This document shows positions 52,933 through 61,942 of a stretch of DNA of 64,000 nt, piece after piece. The translations under genes were made by a program, and so were the position numbers. The number at the start of each line of letters is the position of its first letter. The stretch's first letter is position 1. Below the pieces are notes generated by a model. That model saw only the letters and a list, made by a program, of their open reading frames with translations, did no database searches and was not told where the DNA came from. This DNA comes from Planctomycetaceae bacterium (GTDB taxonomy: Bacteria > Planctomycetota > Planctomycetia > Planctomycetales > Planctomycetaceae). The stretch spans positions 1 through 64,000 of the forward strand of contig WFTL01000024.1 in the NCBI GenBank assembly GCA_015485495.1, read 5' to 3'.

Positions 52933-54027
52933 GTGCCCATGGCTCGTGAACCTGTCATCCGCAGCGATCAGGCGGCGGCGGATGCAGACGATTCTGCCGT
53001 CCGACCGGCCGGGGAAATCGTGGAAGCGTCGCAGGACGATGAACTGCGTCCGGCGCGTCTGGATGACGTCGTCGGTCAGGCTGATGTGGTCGAACGCATC
53101 CGCATACTGCTTCAGGCTGCCCGGAAACGGCGCGAACCGCTGGGCCATCTGCTGCTGGACGGTCCTCCGGGACTCGGAAAGACGACGCTGGCCATGGTCA
53201 TTCCCCGGGAACTGGGCACGGAATTCCAGATCACATCCGGGCCTTCTCTGAGTGCACCGAAGGATCTGCTGCCATATCTCACCAATGCCAGCGAGGGGTC
53301 GGTTCTGTTCATCGATGAAATCCATCGTCTGCCGGCTGCGGTGGAAGAGTTCATCTATCCGGCCATGGAAGATTTTCGTGTCGACATCACACTGGGCGAC
53401 GGTCTCAGTGCCCGCACGATCAACATGAAGCTGCAGCCGTTTACGATCATCGGCGCCACGACGCGCAGCGGCATGCTGACCGCTCCTTTGCGGGACCGGT
53501 TCGTCAGCCGGGAGCACCTGACGTTTTATTCGCAGGACGAACTGACCACGATCGTGCAGAAGAATGCCCGGAAGCTGCATTCCGCCATCACACAGGATGC
53601 GGCGGCCGAAATCGCGCTGCGATCACGAGGAACGCCGCGCAAGGCGAACAACTGGCTCCGATGGGCCCGTGATTTCGCCGATGCCCGCGCCGACGGGACC
53701 ATCACCCTGGACGTGGCCCGTGCTGCACTGGAAATGAAGGCCGTCGATCATCTCGGCCTGGAAGAACTCGACCGGCGCTACCTGGAAACGATCCTTTCGG
53801 TTTTCACCGGCGGTCCGGCCGGGATTCAGGCCATCGCACATACCATGAATCTCCCTGCGGATACCCTGGAAGATGAGATCGAACCGTATCTGCTGCGGCA
53901 GGGGCTCATCCAGCGCACGCCGCGCGGCCGGATGCTCACCGCCCGGGCGTTCGAACATCTCGGCCGTACGCCTCCTGACAGTTCGCAGCCCGTGTCGGAA
54001 TCCGAACGTTCGTCCCGCCTGTTCTGA
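52933..54027 (+). CDS. ruvB: Holliday junction branch migration ATPase RuvB
   Basis: AAA+ motor that drives branch migration with RuvA. About 364 residues. N-terminal extension to residue 40, then [15 protein letters not shown], Walker [13 protein letters not shown] (about 75), Walker [12 protein letters not shown] (about 120), sensor [19 protein letters not shown] and arginine finger region, and the C-terminal winged helix [20 protein letters not shown]. Some normally strict positions differ ([11 protein letters not shown] instead of DRFGI-l[14 protein letters not shown]). GTG 52933 has GGA 6 nt upstream; ATG 52939 is the alternative. No ruvA/ruvC alongside. Confidence 0.93.
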   Translation: MPMAREPVIRSDQAAADADDSAVRPAGEIVEASQDDELRPARLDDVVGQADVVERIRILLQAARKRREPLGHLLLDGPPGLGKTTLAMVIPRELGTEFQITSGPSLSAPKDLLPYLTNASEGSVLFIDEIHRLPAAVEEFIYPAMEDFRVDITLGDGLSARTINMKLQPFTIIGATTRSGMLTAPLRDRFVSREHLTFYSQDELTTIVQKNARKLHSAITQDAAAEIALRSRGTPRKANNWLRWARDFADARADGTITLDVARAALEMKAVDHLGLEELDRRYLETILSVFTGGPAGIQAIAHTMNLPADTLEDEIEPYLLRQGLIQRTPRGRMLTARAFEHLGRTPPDSSQPVSESERSSRLF

Positions 54028-54056
54028 CGGTCTGCCCCTTCGGGCGGTCACACAGC

Positions 54057-55871
54057 ATGTCGTCTTCTGACTGTTTCAGCTTCGATGTTGTTGTCGTGGG
54101 GGCCGGCCATGCCGGCATCGAGGCGGCTCTGGCCAGTGCCCGTCTGGGAGCCCGCACAGCGCTGCTGACGATGTCCTGCGACACGGTGGGCCAGATGAGC
54201 TGCAATCCGGCGATCGGCGGCGTGGCCAAGGGGCAGATCGTGCGGGAAATCGATGCTCTGGGCGGCGCCATGGGCCGTCTGATCGATGCCACCGGGATCC
54301 AGTTCCGCATGCTCAACGTCGGCAAAGGGCCGGCCATGCACAGTCCTCGGGCTCAGGCCGACAAGCGGGCCTATCAGAACCTGGCCAAATGGACGGTGGA
54401 ACGGCAGGACGGTCTGTTTCTGCGGCAGGAACAGGTCGAAGACATCGTCGTTTCGGGCGATCGGGCAACCGGCGTGCGGGTGGCCGGAGGCTCCGTTTAT
54501 CGGGCTGCTGCCGTCATTCTGACAACCGGGACCTTTCTGAAAGCCGTGATGCATACCGGCGAATCCCGCAGTGAAGGAGGACGGGCCGGCGAGCGGGCTT
54601 CACACGGACTGTCCGGCGCTCTGCAGCGCCTGGGGTTCGAACTGAGTCGCTTCAAGACGGGAACACCGGCCCGCATCAACGGACGGACGATCGATTTCAG
54701 CCGCTGTCAGGTTCAGCCGGGTGACACGACCCCTCAGCCGTTCTCCTTCCTCACGGACACCATCGATCAGCCGCAGATGGACTGTCATCTCACCATGACC
54801 ACGCCGGAAGTCCATGACATCATTCGAGAGAATCTTCATCGGTCTCCGATGTACAGCGGACAGATCGAAAGCACGGGGCCGCGTTACTGTCCCTCCATCG
54901 AAGACAAGATCGTGCGTTTCGCCGACCGTCCTTCTCACCAGATCTTTCTGGAACCGGAGGGACGAGAGACTCTGGAATATTACTGCAACGGGATTTCCAC
55001 GAGTCTGCCGAGGGATGTTCAGGAGCGGATGATCCACGCCATTCCGGGACTGGAGCAGGCCGACATCATGCGGTTCGGTTATGCGGTCGAATACGACTAC
55101 GCTCCTCCGGTTCAGCTTCATCCGACGATGGAAACGCGCCGGCTGAGCGGCCTGTATTTCGCCGGGCAGATCAACGGAACCACCGGATACGAAGAAGCAG
55201 CCGGACAGGGCCTGATGGCCGGCATCAATGCCGCACTGAAAGTGGCCGGAAAGCCGGACTTCGTTCTTTCCCGCAGCCAGGCATACCTGGGCGTGCTCAT
55301 CGACGACCTGGTGACCAAAGGCGTTGATGAACCGTATCGCATGTTCACATCGCGGGCGGAGTATCGCCTTCTGCTGCGCCAGGACAACGCCGACCGGCGT
55401 CTCACCCCGCTGGGAATCCGTCTCGGAACGGTCAGCCCGGAACGACGCGATCGGTACGAAGCGTATGAACGGGAACTCGAATCGGCCTTCGCGCTGCTGA
55501 GCCGTGTCCGACATGAAGGACGGACTCTGGAAGAATGGCTGCGGCGTCCGGATGTCACCTGGAACCGTCTGCAGCAGATGGTTCCCGATCTGAAGCAGCA
55601 CCGTTTCTCGGCACGCTGCATTCAGCAGATGGAAATCGAGGCCCGTTATGCCGGTTATATCCGGCGGCAGGAGGCCGACATTGAACGCATGAGCCGGATT
55701 GAGGCGATCCGGATCCCCGAGGGATTCGACTTCAGTGGTCTGGATCAGTTGAGAATAGAAGCTCGGGAGAAGCTGGGCAGACTGCGTCCGGCAACGGTCG
55801 GGCAGGCCAGCCGGGTCAGCGGCATCACCCCGGCGGACATCGCCGTTCTCATCATGTGTCTGAAATCCTGA
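54057..55871 (+). CDS. mnmG: tRNA uridine-5-carboxymethylaminomethyl(34) synthesis enzyme MnmG
   Basis: FAD- and NADH-dependent partner of MnmE in wobble uridine modification, 604 residues. FAD site [114 protein letters not shown]; and the C-terminal [15 protein letters not shown] domain. All conserved Cys/His segments are visible. Starts 29 nt after ruvB and could be co-transcribed with it. MnmE is not in the window. Confidence 0.96.
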   Translation: MSSSDCFSFDVVVVGAGHAGIEAALASARLGARTALLTMSCDTVGQMSCNPAIGGVAKGQIVREIDALGGAMGRLIDATGIQFRMLNVGKGPAMHSPRAQADKRAYQNLAKWTVERQDGLFLRQEQVEDIVVSGDRATGVRVAGGSVYRAAAVILTTGTFLKAVMHTGESRSEGGRAGERASHGLSGALQRLGFELSRFKTGTPARINGRTIDFSRCQVQPGDTTPQPFSFLTDTIDQPQMDCHLTMTTPEVHDIIRENLHRSPMYSGQIESTGPRYCPSIEDKIVRFADRPSHQIFLEPEGRETLEYYCNGISTSLPRDVQERMIHAIPGLEQADIMRFGYAVEYDYAPPVQLHPTMETRRLSGLYFAGQINGTTGYEEAAGQGLMAGINAALKVAGKPDFVLSRSQAYLGVLIDDLVTKGVDEPYRMFTSRAEYRLLLRQDNADRRLTPLGIRLGTVSPERRDRYEAYERELESAFALLSRVRHEGRTLEEWLRRPDVTWNRLQQMVPDLKQHRFSARCIQQMEIEARYAGYIRRQEADIERMSRIEAIRIPEGFDFSGLDQLRIEAREKLGRLRPATVGQASRVSGITPADIAVLIMCLKS

Positions 55872-56033
55872 AAACCGGCTGTTTTCGCCTCCCGGAGCCC
55901 CCGGTCCCCCCAACATACCCGACCTGATGGACTCGACCGGCAGAAAACGCAGGGAGGATAACTCAGGAAGTCTGCACAGGTGAACTCCCGTTGACCGACT
56001 TTTGCGAATAGATACAATCGGCTGTGCTGATGG
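55872..56033. other. Spacer between mnmG and the response regulator leader
   Basis: Contains the promoter at 55991-56018 and no gene. The leader from about 56025 to 56248 is covered by the low-confidence small frame listed next. Confidence 0.4.
55991..56018 (+). promoter_or_regulatory. Sigma70-like promoter for the two-component operon
   Basis: TTGACC (55991-55996), 16-nt spacer, TACAAT (56013-56018); each hexamer matches consensus at 5 of 6. The expected transcription start near 56025 gives a leader of about 220 nt for the response regulator gene. Confidence 0.68.
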
Positions 56034-56252
56034 ATGAAGAAGCCCGGGAAGATCCTGGCGAACAGCCGGTCTGGTGAGAATCGACGGCTTCGACAGTTTT
56101 CCGGGACCGGTGGATTGCGGCTGCGGCCGGGTCTGTTGTTCCATCGCTTCGTGAACGTCGACGGCACACGGATGGTGTCCAGCCATGGTCGGACGATGAA
56201 TTTACTGCCACGCAGTTCATCGCTCCTCACAGAACGGATGTGTGATCAATGA
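56034..56252 (+). CDS. Possible leader ORF (72 aa) overlapping the response regulator start
   Basis: A basic frame of 72 codons begins about 10 nt after the predicted transcription start and ends as ATGA over the response regulator start codon, so its translation could be coupled to that gene. No family resemblance and no clear Shine-Dalgarno; it may equally be an untranslated leader. Low confidence is intended. Confidence 0.22.
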   Translation: MKKPGKILANSRSGENRRLRQFSGTGGLRLRPGLLFHRFVNVDGTRMVSSHGRTMNLLPRSSSLLTERMCDQ

Positions 56253-56827
56253 AGACCGTATTTACGACGGGTGAAGCAGCCAAAATCTGCAAGGTGAGTC
56301 AGCAGACCATCATTCGCTGTTTCGATTCCGGACAGCTCAAGGGATTCCGCGTTCCCGGTTCCCGTTTTCGCCGCATTCCCCGGGATGTTCTCTACAAATT
56401 CATGAAGGAGAACGGGATTCCCACGGATGCTCTGGAAAGCGGTAAACGCAAGGCTCTGATCGTCGACGACGATGAGGAACTTGTGGAACTGATTTCCGAT
56501 GCTTTGAGTGCCGACGGCCGGTTTGAAATCCGAACAGCGAACAATGGTTTCGATGCCGGCATGATGGTCAAGGATTATCATCCGGACGTCATCGTTCTGG
56601 ATGTCATGCTGCCGGATATCAATGGACGGGAAGTCTGCCAGCGCGTGCGCAGCGATCCGGCAATGAACGATGTCCGCATCATCTGCATCAGCGGGATGGT
56701 CGAAGAAGACCGCGTTCGGGAACTCAAGGATGCCGGAGCGGACTGCTTCCTTCGCAAACCCTTCGAAACGGATCAGCTGATCGAACAGATCTGCCAGCTT
56801 CTGGACATCGAACAGGTCGGATCGTAG
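56249..56827 (+). CDS. Response regulator with N-terminal HTH_17 (excisionase/MerR-like) DNA-binding domain
   Basis: 192 residues. Residues 1-55 (FTTGEAAKICKVSQQTIIRCFDSGQLKGFRVPGSRFRRI) form a winged-helix MerR/excisionase-type DNA-binding domain; residues 68-188 are a receiver domain with acidic pocket Asp73-Asp75, phosphoacceptor Asp118 in VIVLDVMLPD, Ser/Thr in CISGM and Lys170 in RKPF. The DNA-binding domain is N-terminal, the reverse of common response regulators. The next gene, a histidine kinase, overlaps by one base (TAGTG), so the pair is one operon. Target genes unknown. Good promoter at 55991. Confidence 0.9.
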   Translation: MKTVFTTGEAAKICKVSQQTIIRCFDSGQLKGFRVPGSRFRRIPRDVLYKFMKENGIPTDALESGKRKALIVDDDEELVELISDALSADGRFEIRTANNGFDAGMMVKDYHPDVIVLDVMLPDINGREVCQRVRSDPAMNDVRIICISGMVEEDRVRELKDAGADCFLRKPFETDQLIEQICQLLDIEQVGS

Positions 56828-57984
56828 TGCCTCATCCGCTGCGGCGCCAGCCCGGCAACCATGCCACTGTGACTATCAGGACTCACTGGTCAGACGCCGT
56901 GATCCGCGCCCTCGTGCGACCGGCGCAGCCGGCCGATGCGGCTGCTGCCGCAGCCGGCCTGCTGGCCGCTCACACCGGCCAGGCGGCGGTGATTCTGTTC
57001 ACAGCAGCAGACCGCTGTGTAACGGCCCTGGCCGTTCGGGATGAAACCGGGGACGTGGATGAACCGGAACAGTCCACGGAGGAAATTTCTGTCTGCGACC
57101 TGTTTTCTCCCGAACGGCTCGCAGCGCAGACCGGTGTGGCCGACCGGCTGGATATCGACACGATTCGGGTCTGGCCGGAACTGCTGGCAGTCTGTGTGTC
57201 GGGCCCGGACTGCGGTCCGGAAGCCGATGGGGAAACGGCTGTGGAAGCAGCCCGTCTGATTCTGGGGCAGGCGCGTTCCCGACAGATTCTGCTGCCTCAG
57301 CATTCTCATCTGGAAGCCATGGCGGAATTCGCTGCCGGAGCCGGTCATGAAATCAACAATCCTCTGGGCAGCATCATCGGGCGCACCCGGCTGCTGCTGC
57401 AGGATGAAACGCGTGCCGATCGGCGACAGGCACTCGGTGTGATCGGATCGCAGGCGTGGCGTATTCGGGACATGATCGGCGACTGCATGCTGTTTGCCCG
57501 ACCGCCGCAGCCGGAGTTCGAAGACTGCTGTCTGAACGATCTGATTCCGGAGGCTGCCGGTCGGGCGGTGGAGTCGATGGAACAGCCGGCAACGTGTCTG
57601 AACGTGCAGGTTCCCGAATCTCCGACGGTGATCTCTGTCGATCCGAATCAGATGCGCACGCTGATCACGCACCTGGTCCGCAACAGCATCGAAGCGGCTT
57701 CTGGTGCCGGCAGAACGCCCCGGATCTCCGTGTCCGTCCGCCCGGAAGCTGATGCGGTCTGCGTGACAGTGGAGGACAGCGGTCCCGGCGTGACCGACGA
57801 AGCGGTGAATCGCCATCTGTTCGATCCGTTCTTTTCGGGCCGGCAGGCCGGACGGGGCATTGGTTTCGGGCTGTCGGTCTGCTGGCAGATTGTACGCCGG
57901 CACCATGGGCTCATTCTGGCCGAATCCCCCGATGGGGGTGGATTCCGAGTCGTGACCGTTCTGCCGAAGCAGCAGCCGGCCTGA
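56827..57984 (+). CDS. Soluble sensor histidine kinase
   Basis: About 385 residues without transmembrane helices. An N-terminal, Ala-rich, GAF-like or unassigned sensor region (about 20-160) is followed by the H-box EFAAGAGHEINNPLGSIIG with His174, an N-box LITHLVRNSIEAA, G1 VEDSGPGV, F-box FDPFFSGR and G2 GRGIGFGLSV. The HEINNPL type of H-box belongs to the HisKA kinases. GTG 56827 overlaps the response regulator stop. Expected to phosphorylate Asp118 of that regulator. The signal sensed is unknown; a cytoplasmic cue is likely as no membrane part is present. Confidence 0.9.
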   Translation: MPHPLRRQPGNHATVTIRTHWSDAVIRALVRPAQPADAAAAAAGLLAAHTGQAAVILFTAADRCVTALAVRDETGDVDEPEQSTEEISVCDLFSPERLAAQTGVADRLDIDTIRVWPELLAVCVSGPDCGPEADGETAVEAARLILGQARSRQILLPQHSHLEAMAEFAAGAGHEINNPLGSIIGRTRLLLQDETRADRRQALGVIGSQAWRIRDMIGDCMLFARPPQPEFEDCCLNDLIPEAAGRAVESMEQPATCLNVQVPESPTVISVDPNQMRTLITHLVRNSIEAASGAGRTPRISVSVRPEADAVCVTVEDSGPGVTDEAVNRHLFDPFFSGRQAGRGIGFGLSVCWQIVRRHHGLILAESPDGGGFRVVTVLPKQQPA

Positions 57985-58154
57985 TGGACCGTCCTGCCCG
58001 GGACGGACCGTTCTGGCGGCTTCCGACCTGCACGACCGGACGCGGAGTTCGCGGAGAATCGTGCTTCCGGGGGAACCGGACTGTTGCGGCCGGACCGCCG
58101 AATGGTCACGATCCGGCCTTTCCCCGTGTCTTCAGTAAACAGGATTTCTTTCCG

Positions 58155-59444
58155 GTGTCCGCTCCGCGAACAGTCCGACTGATCACTCTGGGCTGCAAGG
58201 TCAACCAGTACGAAACGCAGCTGCTGCGCGAGGCGCTCGATGCCAGCGGTTACCGGGAAGCGGAATCGGACGAATCGGCCGATCTGTGCGTGGTCAACAC
58301 CTGCACCGTGACAAACACCGGTGATTCCAAATCCCGCCAGGTGATTCGTCAGCTGGCCCGCAGGAATCCCGGCACTCAGACGATCGTCATGGGGTGTTAT
58401 GCCACGCGCGACCCGAAGACGGTTGCGGAACTTCCCGGCGTGATCGAAGTGGTGCGGGACCGCCGTGAACTCCCGGACGTTCTCAGTCGCTTCGGCATCG
58501 TCGATCTGCCGGCCGGAATCAGCCGCTTTGAAGGACGGCAGCGGGCCTTCGTCAAGGTCCAGGACGGCTGTATCCTGAACTGTTCCTACTGCATCATTCC
58601 CCAGGTGCGCCCGGGGCTGCGGAGCCGCCGGCCGGCGGATATCGAAGACGAATTCCGTCGGCTCATCGATCACGGATACCGGGAGATCGTCATCAGCGGC
58701 ATCCACGTGGGACACTACGGCGTCGACGCCCGGTCTTCTGACGGGGAACCGCCGGCCCGCCTCTGGCATCTGCTCCGCCGGCTCGATCGCATTCCAGGAG
58801 ACTGGAGAATGCGGCTGTCCAGCATCGAAATGATCGAATTCAATGAGGAATTCATTTCGGCCGCCCGCGACTGCGAACATCTGTGCCCGCAATTTCATCC
58901 GGCCCTGCAAAGCGGATCCGACAGCGTGCTGAAGCGCATGAAACGCCGCTACCGGGTCTCCCGGTTTCTGGAGCGGATGGAACAGATCCGCGAGGCACTG
59001 GGCAATGATCCGGCTCTGACCACCGATGTGATTGTCGGATTCCCCGGAGAAACCGAAGACGAATTCCAGGAAACTGTGGACACCTGCCGACAGGCCCGCT
59101 TCATGAAGATCCATGTGTTTCCGTTCAGCCGAAGGGACGGTACTCCGGCAGCAGTCGCTCCGGATCAGGTTCCGCCGGCTGTGATCCGGGAACGTGTGCG
59201 GAAGCTGAACATGCTGGAACGGGACCTGGCACTGCAGTTTTACGAATCCCGGGTGCGTTCCGGCACCGTTCTCGACGTTCTGGCAGAACGTCCATCGGAA
59301 CAGCGGCCGGGATACCTGCGGGGAACCGATCAGTGGTACATGCCCGTGGAGTTTCCGGGATCGGCTTCCGACGTGGGCAGCTTCGTTCGCTGTCGGGCAG
59401 AATCGGCCACCCGTCAGGGGGTCGTGGCCCGTCGCATTTCGTGA
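58155..59444 (+). CDS. mtaB: tRNA (t6A37) methylthiotransferase MtaB
   Basis: Radical-SAM enzyme that converts t6A to ms2t6A at position 37 of certain tRNAs, about 429 residues. The N-terminal UPF0004 domain has cluster ligands in ITLGCKVNQYET, NTCTVTN and MGCYA; the radical-SAM motif CILNCSYC (Cys-x3-Cys-x2-Cys) follows KVQDG; a C-terminal TRAM-like domain ends the protein. GTG 58155 is preferred because the family starts right there and AGGA lies 10 nt upstream; ATG 57984, which overlaps the kinase stop as TGATG, would add 57 residues of unlike composition. Confidence 0.93.
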   Translation: MSAPRTVRLITLGCKVNQYETQLLREALDASGYREAESDESADLCVVNTCTVTNTGDSKSRQVIRQLARRNPGTQTIVMGCYATRDPKTVAELPGVIEVVRDRRELPDVLSRFGIVDLPAGISRFEGRQRAFVKVQDGCILNCSYCIIPQVRPGLRSRRPADIEDEFRRLIDHGYREIVISGIHVGHYGVDARSSDGEPPARLWHLLRRLDRIPGDWRMRLSSIEMIEFNEEFISAARDCEHLCPQFHPALQSGSDSVLKRMKRRYRVSRFLERMEQIREALGNDPALTTDVIVGFPGETEDEFQETVDTCRQARFMKIHVFPFSRRDGTPAAVAPDQVPPAVIRERVRKLNMLERDLALQFYESRVRSGTVLDVLAERPSEQRPGYLRGTDQWYMPVEFPGSASDVGSFVRCRAESATRQGVVARRIS

Positions 59445-59485
59445 CCCGTTTTCCGTTTTCTGCTTCCGATCCGACAGACAACCAC

Positions 59486-60181
59486 ATGGCTGTCCTGATT
59501 GCAATCGAAGGAATCGACGGGTCCGGCAAGGGGACTCAGTGTGCCCGGCTCACCGACCGTCTGCACCAGTCCGGCCTGCAGGCGGCTTCCGTCCGTTTTC
59601 CCCGGTATACGGCCACGCAGTTCGGCCAGGCGATCGGTGATTTTCTCAACGGCCGCTTCGGCGAACTGGATGCCGTCCATCCTCAACTGGCCGCCGTTCT
59701 GTATGCCGGCGACCGGTTCGAATCCCGGACTCTGCTTCAGAACCGCATCGACACCAGCGACGTTGTGGTTCTGGACCGTTTTACCGGCAGCAATCTGGCT
59801 CACCAGGCCTCCCGACTGGAGGGCCGGGAGCGGGACGACCTGATGGCATGGATCGAAGCGGTCGAACACGACGTGTTTGGTCTGCCGCGTCCCGATCTGA
59901 ACGTTCTGCTGGATATTTCTGCCGACTGGAGCCGTCGTCTGGTTGGCCGCAAGGATCCACGTGACTACACGGACCAGGAGGCCGACCTGCAGGAAAGCAA
60001 TCTGCCGTATCTGGAGCGTGTCCGCCGCTGTTACCGCGAAATCGCTGCTTCACGGCCCGACTGGACGGTGGTTCCCTGTCTGACACCGGAAGGGGAACTG
60101 CGTTCCGTGGCGGAAATCGGCGAAGACGTTTTCGCGGCCATCAGGCCGCTGCTTCCGAATCATTCGAGCCGGACGAACTGA
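59486..60181 (+). CDS. tmk: Thymidylate (dTMP) kinase
   Basis: Phosphorylates dTMP to dTDP, 231 residues. P-loop IEGIDGSGKGTQ at 7-18; the DR motif VVLDRFTGSNLAHQ; the LID-like region VGRKDPRDYTDQEADL. GxGKG-T pattern and the Arg-rich lid place it in the broad Tmk group; it is slightly longer than E. coli Tmk. ATG 59486 begins directly before the first strand. The 3' end overlaps scpB on the opposite strand by 41 nt. Confidence 0.93.
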   Translation: MAVLIAIEGIDGSGKGTQCARLTDRLHQSGLQAASVRFPRYTATQFGQAIGDFLNGRFGELDAVHPQLAAVLYAGDRFESRTLLQNRIDTSDVVVLDRFTGSNLAHQASRLEGRERDDLMAWIEAVEHDVFGLPRPDLNVLLDISADWSRRLVGRKDPRDYTDQEADLQESNLPYLERVRRCYREIAASRPDWTVVPCLTPEGELRSVAEIGEDVFAAIRPLLPNHSSRTN

Positions 60182-61064
60182 GTGCATCGGCCGATCCGGT
60201 CTGTGCGCGACCGGCGGGGGCTGTTTCTTCCCTGTCCGGAACCACGTCGTCCGGAACGGCGCCGTCCGAAGCTGCACTGGTCGAATCGGAAACATCCGGA
60301 TCTGGATCGGGCGTATTTTCATCGGATGCCGGTTCCCCGGACGCATGTCCGGGGGCATCTGTCGGGCGAACGGATCGGCGGAGGCGGTCGTAGTCCGGCA
60401 GATCCTCCGGCCGCCCCAGTCCGAACATGTCCAGAAAAGCCCGCGTCGTCGCATACAGGAACGGTCGCCCCAGCGAATCGTCCTCGCCGGCGACGCGAAT
60501 GAGACCGCGATCGATGAGCTGACGAATCAGATCCGTACACTGGACTCCCCGGACCGCTTCCACATCTGCCCGGGTGACCGGCTGCAGATAGGCGATGATT
60601 GTCAGGGTTTCCAGAGCCGGCTGGGACAGCCGCATGCGGTCCTGCCGGTGATGCAGACGATCCAGCCAGCCGGCCAGAGCGGAACGGGTCAGAAGCTGAT
60701 AGCCGCCGGCAGTCCGTTCCACGCGAAAGGCCGAGCGGGTGCGGTCGTAGCTTTCGTTGAGCCGTTCGATGAGCTGTCGGGCCTCCTGGGCATCCACCAG
60801 ACGGGCCAGACGGGCCAGGCGGACGGCCGAAGCGGAACGCGTCAGAAACAGAGCCGCTTCCAGGCGTGCCAGACGGTCGGATCGAATGAGACGCCCGTCG
60901 GCCCGCAGCACCGATGTGTCGATGGTCCGGTGTTTTGTCCACAGCGGTCCGATTCGCCACAGCATCCGGACCCGCTCGGTGGACAGTGAACCTGTCGGCT
61001 GCGCTGCCATGCGTCCGAACGTTCGCAGCCGGTCATACGTTCCCCCCGACCGTTCCGCCCTCAT
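60141..61064 (-). CDS. scpB: Segregation and condensation protein B (ScpB)
   Basis: Winged-helix subunit of the SMC-ScpAB condensin, about 307 residues. The core (about 65-235) is recognisable by LEAALFLTRSASAVRLARLARL, RVERTAGGYQLLTR, LSQPALETLTIIAYLQPVTRADVEAVRGV and DRGLIRVAGEDDSLGRPFLYATT. About 65 N-terminal and 70 C-terminal residues are extra; the tail is acidic, Pro/Ser-rich and disordered. ATG 61064 overlaps the upstream gene stop as ATGA, which supports this start over internal ATGs at 61010 and 60965. No scpA or smc nearby. Confidence 0.9.
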   Translation of the reverse strand: MRAERSGGTYDRLRTFGRMAAQPTGSLSTERVRMLWRIGPLWTKHRTIDTSVLRADGRLIRSDRLARLEAALFLTRSASAVRLARLARLVDAQEARQLIERLNESYDRTRSAFRVERTAGGYQLLTRSALAGWLDRLHHRQDRMRLSQPALETLTIIAYLQPVTRADVEAVRGVQCTDLIRQLIDRGLIRVAGEDDSLGRPFLYATTRAFLDMFGLGRPEDLPDYDRLRRSVRPTDAPGHASGEPASDENTPDPDPDVSDSTSAASDGAVPDDVVPDREETAPAGRAQTGSADALSSSGSNDSEAAA

Positions 61065-61729
61065 TTCGGTCTGCGTCCTGCCGCCCGCTGCTGCCGCTGC
61101 CAGTTCTGAATCTGCCGGATCACATCTTTGACGACAGCATCCTGCGATGTGCCGATGGCGGAAAAGCGGTAGCGCACATCTCCGGAAAGACCCGGGACGA
61201 ACGCCGCAAACCCGATGGAACCATGTTCATCACCCGGACGAAACCAGACCGAATCCGTCGCTCCGTAACGCGACAGATTGGGTCGGGGCAGACGGCGGAT
61301 ATCGGCCGTTTTTTCGTCTCTGCCGGCATCATCCCGGCCGGCCGGCCGGCCGTGCTGTGAATCATGGTGAGGGTCGTGATGTTCTGAAACGCGGCGGTCG
61401 CTGCGATCGTTCCGGTCCGGCAGCCGATCGATCTTTTCGAACAGCGTTTCGTCGTCGGACATTTCAGCCGTCTCATCGCCGGAACGGCGATGACGATGTG
61501 TTTCGGTTTCGTCCGCCCGTGTTCCAGGTGGCGGATCGTCGAACGCATCTTCGAACATCGCATCGAAGTCGTCCGTATCCGACGGGAAACCGTCGCCAGC
61601 GGCGGCCACATCGTCATTCAGCAGTCCGCTGTTGCGTTCTGCCGGACGCAGCATGGCCAGAGCCGGTACGATGACCAGCGGCAGAATCAGGAGCAGATTG
61701 GCGAAAGGTCCGCCTCGTGAGGAATCCAT
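61061..61729 (-). CDS. Hypothetical single-pass membrane protein upstream of scpB
   Basis: No known family recognised. About 222 residues from ATG 61729: a transmembrane helix near 10-28 (FANLLLILPLVIVPALAML), then a long acidic/His-Asp-rich disordered region (about 45-160, with DDFDAMFEDAFDDPP and HHDPHHDSQH), and a more folded end containing SVWFRPGDEHGSIGFAAFVPG and a basic helix KDVIRQIQNWQRQQRAAGRR. It is coupled to scpB by ATGA. The His-rich part could bind metal. The frame extends to 61879 but that adds no plausible N-terminus. Confidence 0.75.
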   Translation of the reverse strand: MDSSRGGPFANLLLILPLVIVPALAMLRPAERNSGLLNDDVAAAGDGFPSDTDDFDAMFEDAFDDPPPGTRADETETHRHRRSGDETAEMSDDETLFEKIDRLPDRNDRSDRRVSEHHDPHHDSQHGRPAGRDDAGRDEKTADIRRLPRPNLSRYGATDSVWFRPGDEHGSIGFAAFVPGLSGDVRYRFSAIGTSQDAVVKDVIRQIQNWQRQQRAAGRRPK

Positions 61730-61942
61730 TCCGGTCGCCGTTGCGATTGTTGAAATTCCGGCCCCAACAGGCAGGTATTGCCGAAATCTACTCAGATCGG
61801 CAGAATGCCACAATATCATTCCCAGGCGGCGTCCTGGCCCGCATGCAGGTGGCTGTGTGCAGCCGGGGTCGTCGAACATCGTTTCCCGCGCTGTCGTCGG
61901 CAGTGTTGCGCCGGCGGCCGCTGCAGCGACTGGCCTGTCACC

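Noticed and set aside
57984-58154. ATG 57984 as the mtaB start
   Set aside because: It overlaps the kinase stop as TGATG, which is tempting, but the 57 extra residues look noncoding and the family begins at 58155.
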